This document shows, piece after piece, positions 62,639 to 64,000 of a stretch of DNA of 64,000 nt. A program made the position numbers and the translations under genes. The notes under the pieces were generated by a model. It saw nothing but the letters and a program-made list of their open reading frames with translations. It was not told the DNA's origin and did not search any database. Source of the DNA: Gordonibacter urolithinfaciens (GTDB lineage Bacteria; Actinomycetota; Coriobacteriia; Coriobacteriales; Eggerthellaceae); assembly GCF_900199375.1 (NCBI RefSeq), contig NZ_LT900217.1, forward strand, positions 1,550,001 through 1,614,000. The letters are read 5' to 3'. The first letter of the stretch is position 1, and each line of letters starts with the position of its first letter.

Positions 62639-63241
62639 CTACTGGAGGATACCGTCGAGCATGAGGTTCACCTTGAGGACGTTCACGCGAGCATCGCCGA
62701 GAACACCGAACTGGGGCTGCTCGGTGCACTGATCGATGATGGCGCGGATCTCGGAAGGCGTCTTGCCGGTGTTCTTCGCCAACCGCTCCACCTGGTACTC
62801 GGCGGCAGCCGGGGAGATATGGGGGTCGAAGCCGCTGCCGGAGTTCGTGACGAGGTCACTGGGGATGGGCTCGTCGCCCTTCTCGGGGTGGGCTGCATGG
62901 ATCTCGTCGATACGGGCCTGCACCGTAGCGGCAAAATCGTCGCTCGCGGGACTCAGGTTCGACGGGCCGTACCACATGACGGGATTACCCTCGTCGTCGG
63001 TAAACGCAGAGACGTTTGCGTTCGTGAGCCGGCCCCACATATGATCCTGATCGTGGAACTCCTGGCCGACAAGCTCGCTGCCGTACTTTGTCCCATCGAC
63101 CTCGATGATAGAGCCGTTTGCCTGATAAGGGAAGAAGATTTGCGCGACACCCGTGCAAACAGCCGTGTAGACAACACCGCACAGCACTGTTGTAACGAGG
63201 AAGAGGAGCATTGCGCTTCCCCATATTTTCACTTGCTTCAT
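62639..63241 (-). CDS. kdpC: Potassium-transporting ATPase subunit C
   Basis: 200 residues. One N-terminal membrane helix (MLLFLVTTVLCGVVYTAVC) is followed by the KdpC periplasmic domain: GPSNLSP, DLVTNSGSGFDPHISPAAAEYQVERLA and VLKVNLMLD near the end. It stabilises the KdpFABC complex. Start 63241 has AGGA upstream, 105 bp after kdpB. Confidence 0.95.
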   Translation of the reverse strand: MKQVKIWGSAMLLFLVTTVLCGVVYTAVCTGVAQIFFPYQANGSIIEVDGTKYGSELVGQEFHDQDHMWGRLTNANVSAFTDDEGNPVMWYGPSNLSPASDDFAATVQARIDEIHAAHPEKGDEPIPSDLVTNSGSGFDPHISPAAAEYQVERLAKNTGKTPSEIRAIIDQCTEQPQFGVLGDARVNVLKVNLMLDGILQ

Positions 63242-63346
63242 GAGGTGATCCTTTCCAATTCGGTCCGCAGGCCAGTTATTGCTTTTGACCTGCGGAGTAT
63301 TGAATGCAGAGTTTTGCCAAACCAAACTGCTGGACGAGAACTATCC

Positions 63347-64000
63347 TCACGCCACACCCAAAGCCGTCAACATCATGTCGAGCAGCTTGATGACAACGAA
63401 CGGCAGGACGATGCCGCCCAGACCGTATACCAACAGGTTGCGGGACAGCAGGCTCTGCGATGACGCCTCGCGGTACTTCACACCGCGCAGCGCCAACGGA
63501 ATGAGCGCCACGATGATGAGAGCGTTGTAGATGATGGCCGCCATGATAGCCGTGTAGGGGTTCGTGAGGTGCATGATGTTCAGCGCCTCGAGCTGAGGAT
63601 ACAGCGGCACGAACAACGCGGGCACGATGGCGAAGTACTTCGCCAGGTCGTTCGCTATGGAGAACGTGGTCAGGCTGCCGCGCGTCATGAGCAGCTGCTT
63701 GCCGATGCGCACGACGTCGATGAGCTTCGTGGGTGAAGAGTCCAAGTCCACCATGTTGCCGGCTTCCTTGGCAGCCTGGGTGCCGCTGTTCATGGCCACG
63801 GCCACGTCGGCCTGCGCAAGCGCGGGTGCGTCGTTCGTGCCGTCGCCCGTCATGGCCACCATGTGGCCCTCGGCCTGGTACTGGCGGATGGCGGCCAGCT
63901 TCGTCTCGGGCGTGGCCTCGGCAATGAAGTCGTCCACGCCGGCCTCGGCTGCGATGGCGGCGGCCGTCATGGGGTTGTCGCCCGTTATCATGACGGTCTT
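63347..64000 (-). CDS. kdpB: Potassium-transporting ATPase subunit B (5' part outside the window)
   Basis: The last about 217 residues of a P-type ATPase. [36 protein letters not shown] and the C-terminal helices with [18 protein letters not shown] are KdpB-specific. The protein continues beyond the right edge. With kdpC it implies a high-affinity K+ uptake operon on the minus strand. Confidence 0.95.
   Translation of the reverse strand, partial: KTVMITGDNPMTAAAIAAEAGVDDFIAEATPETKLAAIRQYQAEGHMVAMTGDGTNDAPALAQADVAVAMNSGTQAAKEAGNMVDLDSSPTKLIDVVRIGKQLLMTRGSLTTFSIANDLAKYFAIVPALFVPLYPQLEALNIMHLTNPYTAIMAAIIYNALIIVALIPLALRGVKYREASSQSLLSRNLLVYGLGGIVLPFVVIKLLDMMLTALGVA

Overview
The window reads as a chromosomal segment of a high-GC, anaerobic actinobacterium of the Coriobacteriia, most likely Eggerthella or a close relative. 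The basis is a Tat-exported molybdopterin oxidoreductase with FeS and NrfD partners and its own TorD chaperone, a gram-positive type type IV pilus operon without a secretin, an indolepyruvate:ferredoxin oxidoreductase with a phenylacetate-CoA ligase, and an NRAMP-related transporter whose metal-site motifs deviate as in the NRMT magnesium transporters (an E. lenta protein is, to my knowledge, the characterised example). The species call is inference.

Layout: 1-0.8 kb tadA and tRNA-Ser. 1-8.9 kb an accessory redox block: MATE efflux pump, the dmsB/dmsA/nrfD-like operon (dmsA is split by a frameshift), a TorD-like chaperone and a MarR regulator, tied together by TTGAYATRTCAA palindromes. 9-18.5 kb gltA, a choline/betaine-type ABC transporter (fused permease-binding protein plus ATPase), tRNA-Arg(ACG), a detached MgtE_N/CBS sensor with an NRMT-like transporter, an Rrf2 regulator and 5-formyl-THF cyclo-ligase. 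18.6-25.2 kb NhaC antiporter, DUF218 membrane protein, a lower-GC AlbA/Schlafen-type gene bracketed by 153-bp direct repeats, and an SSS symporter. 25.7-33.4 kb a palindrome-rich tract, paaK, a GGDEF protein, iorBA, purE, a TetR regulator and tatA. 33.5-36.6 kb tRNA-Phe and a periplasmic-sensor diguanylate cyclase. 36.6-50.2 kb a complete minus-strand type IV pilus operon that starts with a 1404-residue prepilin. 50.3-58 kb a radical SAM HemN-like protein, purDA and a YhaN/YhaO nuclease pair. 58-61.4 kb dnaB and the rpsF-ssb-rpsR-rplI operon. 61.9-64 kb an acidic hypothetical protein and the kdpBC end.

The strongest window-wide signal is chromosome-segregation DNA. Four perfect parS palindromes (TGTTTCACGTGAAACA) at 633, 8053, 25240 and 31546 are accompanied by four near-perfect and several eroded copies. 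With dnaB, ssb, ribosomal protein genes and a small DnaA-box group near 59.6 kb, this places the window in the origin-proximal ParB-loading region. Other structures that gene calls do not explain are a 213-bp inverted-repeat element with a 5-bp target duplication next to a parS, paired tight-hairpin modules (one inside pilN), a repeat family with compensating stem changes at the 3' ends of paaK and iorA, a tandem hairpin pair near 33.5 kb, and a pseudoknot-like leader over the ribosome-binding site of the MgtE_N/CBS gene.

No searches were run. Functions are assigned from motifs and family knowledge, and base composition is judged by eye.
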